Assembly: GCA_950054195.1 (NCBI GenBank)
Contig: CATLPG010000030.1
Span: forward strand, 1 to 34,537
DNA length: 34,537 nt
From: an uncultured Saccharospirillaceae bacterium
GTDB lineage: Bacteria > Bacteroidota > Bacteroidia > Flavobacteriales_D > CAJJDF01
Direction of reading: 5' to 3'
Shown here: in pieces, positions 34,363 through 34,537 of the stretch
How positions within the stretch are numbered: the first letter of the stretch is position 1
Layout: the number at the start of each line of letters is the position of its first letter
Notes under the pieces: model-generated
What the model saw: only the letters and a program-made list of their open reading frames with translations
The model's database searches: none
What the model was told of the DNA's origin: nothing
Position numbers and translations under genes: made by a program

Positions 34363-34537
34363 TCTCTTACAACAATATAACCTGCCATAGGTTCACTACC
34401 GTCACCCAGGTCTAGGATATAATAGTATGTGCCTGTTGGTAGAGTTGAGCTTCCTATCAACGAACCATCGCTTACAGCATCCCATGTTCCATTAAAGGGT
34501 GCCTCTTGAAACACCATGTTCCCCCATCTATTGAATA
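34359..34537 (-). CDS. T9SS type B sorting domain protein, C-terminal end only (cut by window edge)
   Basis: The minus strand encodes the last ~59 residues of a secreted protein: FNRWGNMVFQEA, FNGTWDAVSD, LPTGTYYYILDLGDG and GYIVVRD before the stop at 34361-34359. This is the gliding-motility-associated C-terminal domain recognised by the type IX secretion system, as in the adhesin at 1477. The N-terminal part and function lie outside the window. The stop codon overlaps that of the mutS-like gene, so the two genes are convergent with no room for a separate terminator between the stops. Confidence 0.85.
   Translation of the reverse strand, partial: FNRWGNMVFQEAPFNGTWDAVSDGSLIGSSTLPTGTYYYILDLGDGSEPMAGYIVVRD

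Noticed and set aside
1-34537. CRISPR arrays, insertion sequences, prophage genes, tRNA or rRNA genes
   Set aside because: No regularly spaced repeats, transposase or integrase motifs, phage structural genes or tRNA/rRNA-like sequences were seen on either strand.

Overview
The window comes from an AT-rich chromosome of the Bacteroidota, most likely the Flavobacteriales. The evidence is two gliding-motility-type (type B) C-terminal sorting domains of the type IX secretion system (T9SS), a choice-of-anchor L surface protein, YfhO, a DUF4197 lipoprotein, a membrane-anchored MutS-like protein, and promoter elements of the Bacteroidota TTG/TAnnTTTG type. I see no tRNA, rRNA, insertion sequence or CRISPR array.

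Layout. Positions 1-1340 (minus) hold the N-terminal half of ClpB. Positions 1477-6535 (plus) hold a large T9SS-secreted adhesin-like protein, a VOC-fold protein, a DUF4197 lipoprotein and a nucleoside phosphorylase. Positions 6619-20507 (plus) are one tightly packed run of 13 genes with gaps of at most 22 bp and several 4-11 bp overlaps. Positions 20499-32487 (minus) are a second run converging on the first: saccharopine dehydrogenase-like, fatty-acid hydroxylase-like, GT2, PbpC, YfhO, GalE, GT4, a PhyH-type dioxygenase and an FkbM methyltransferase. The two runs overlap by 9 bp at their stop codons. Positions 32569-34362 (plus) encode the MutS-like membrane ATPase, and 34359-34537 (minus) the end of another T9SS type B cargo protein.

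How the genes work together. The plus-strand run is a nonulosonic acid (sialic-acid-like) locus. It has a sugar-nucleotide 4,6-dehydratase, a LegC-type aminotransferase and a PglD/NeuD acetyltransferase, which would make a 2,4-diacetamido-trideoxy sugar. NeuC (hydrolysing 2-epimerase), NeuB (PEP condensation) and NeuA (CMP activation) would turn it into CMP-nonulosonate. A PtmE-type nucleotidyltransferase, a Gfo/Idh oxidoreductase and a PtmA-like SDR sit among them. Next come a deacetylase-fold protein, a GT-B glycosyltransferase-like protein, an FkbM methyltransferase and a Wzx-type flippase, which fit transfer, decoration and export of the glycan. The dehydratase has Met where the catalytic Tyr normally sits, as in WbpM/PglF, which favours a legionaminic-type rather than a pseudaminic-type product. 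The minus-strand genes next to it (GalE, GT4, PhyH, FkbM) look like further surface-glycan functions.

Most notable non-gene signals: a perfect 17-bp inverted repeat inside the GT-B gene, whose arms contain both CIRCE half-sites in inside-out order, and a ten-A tract near the start of the same gene.
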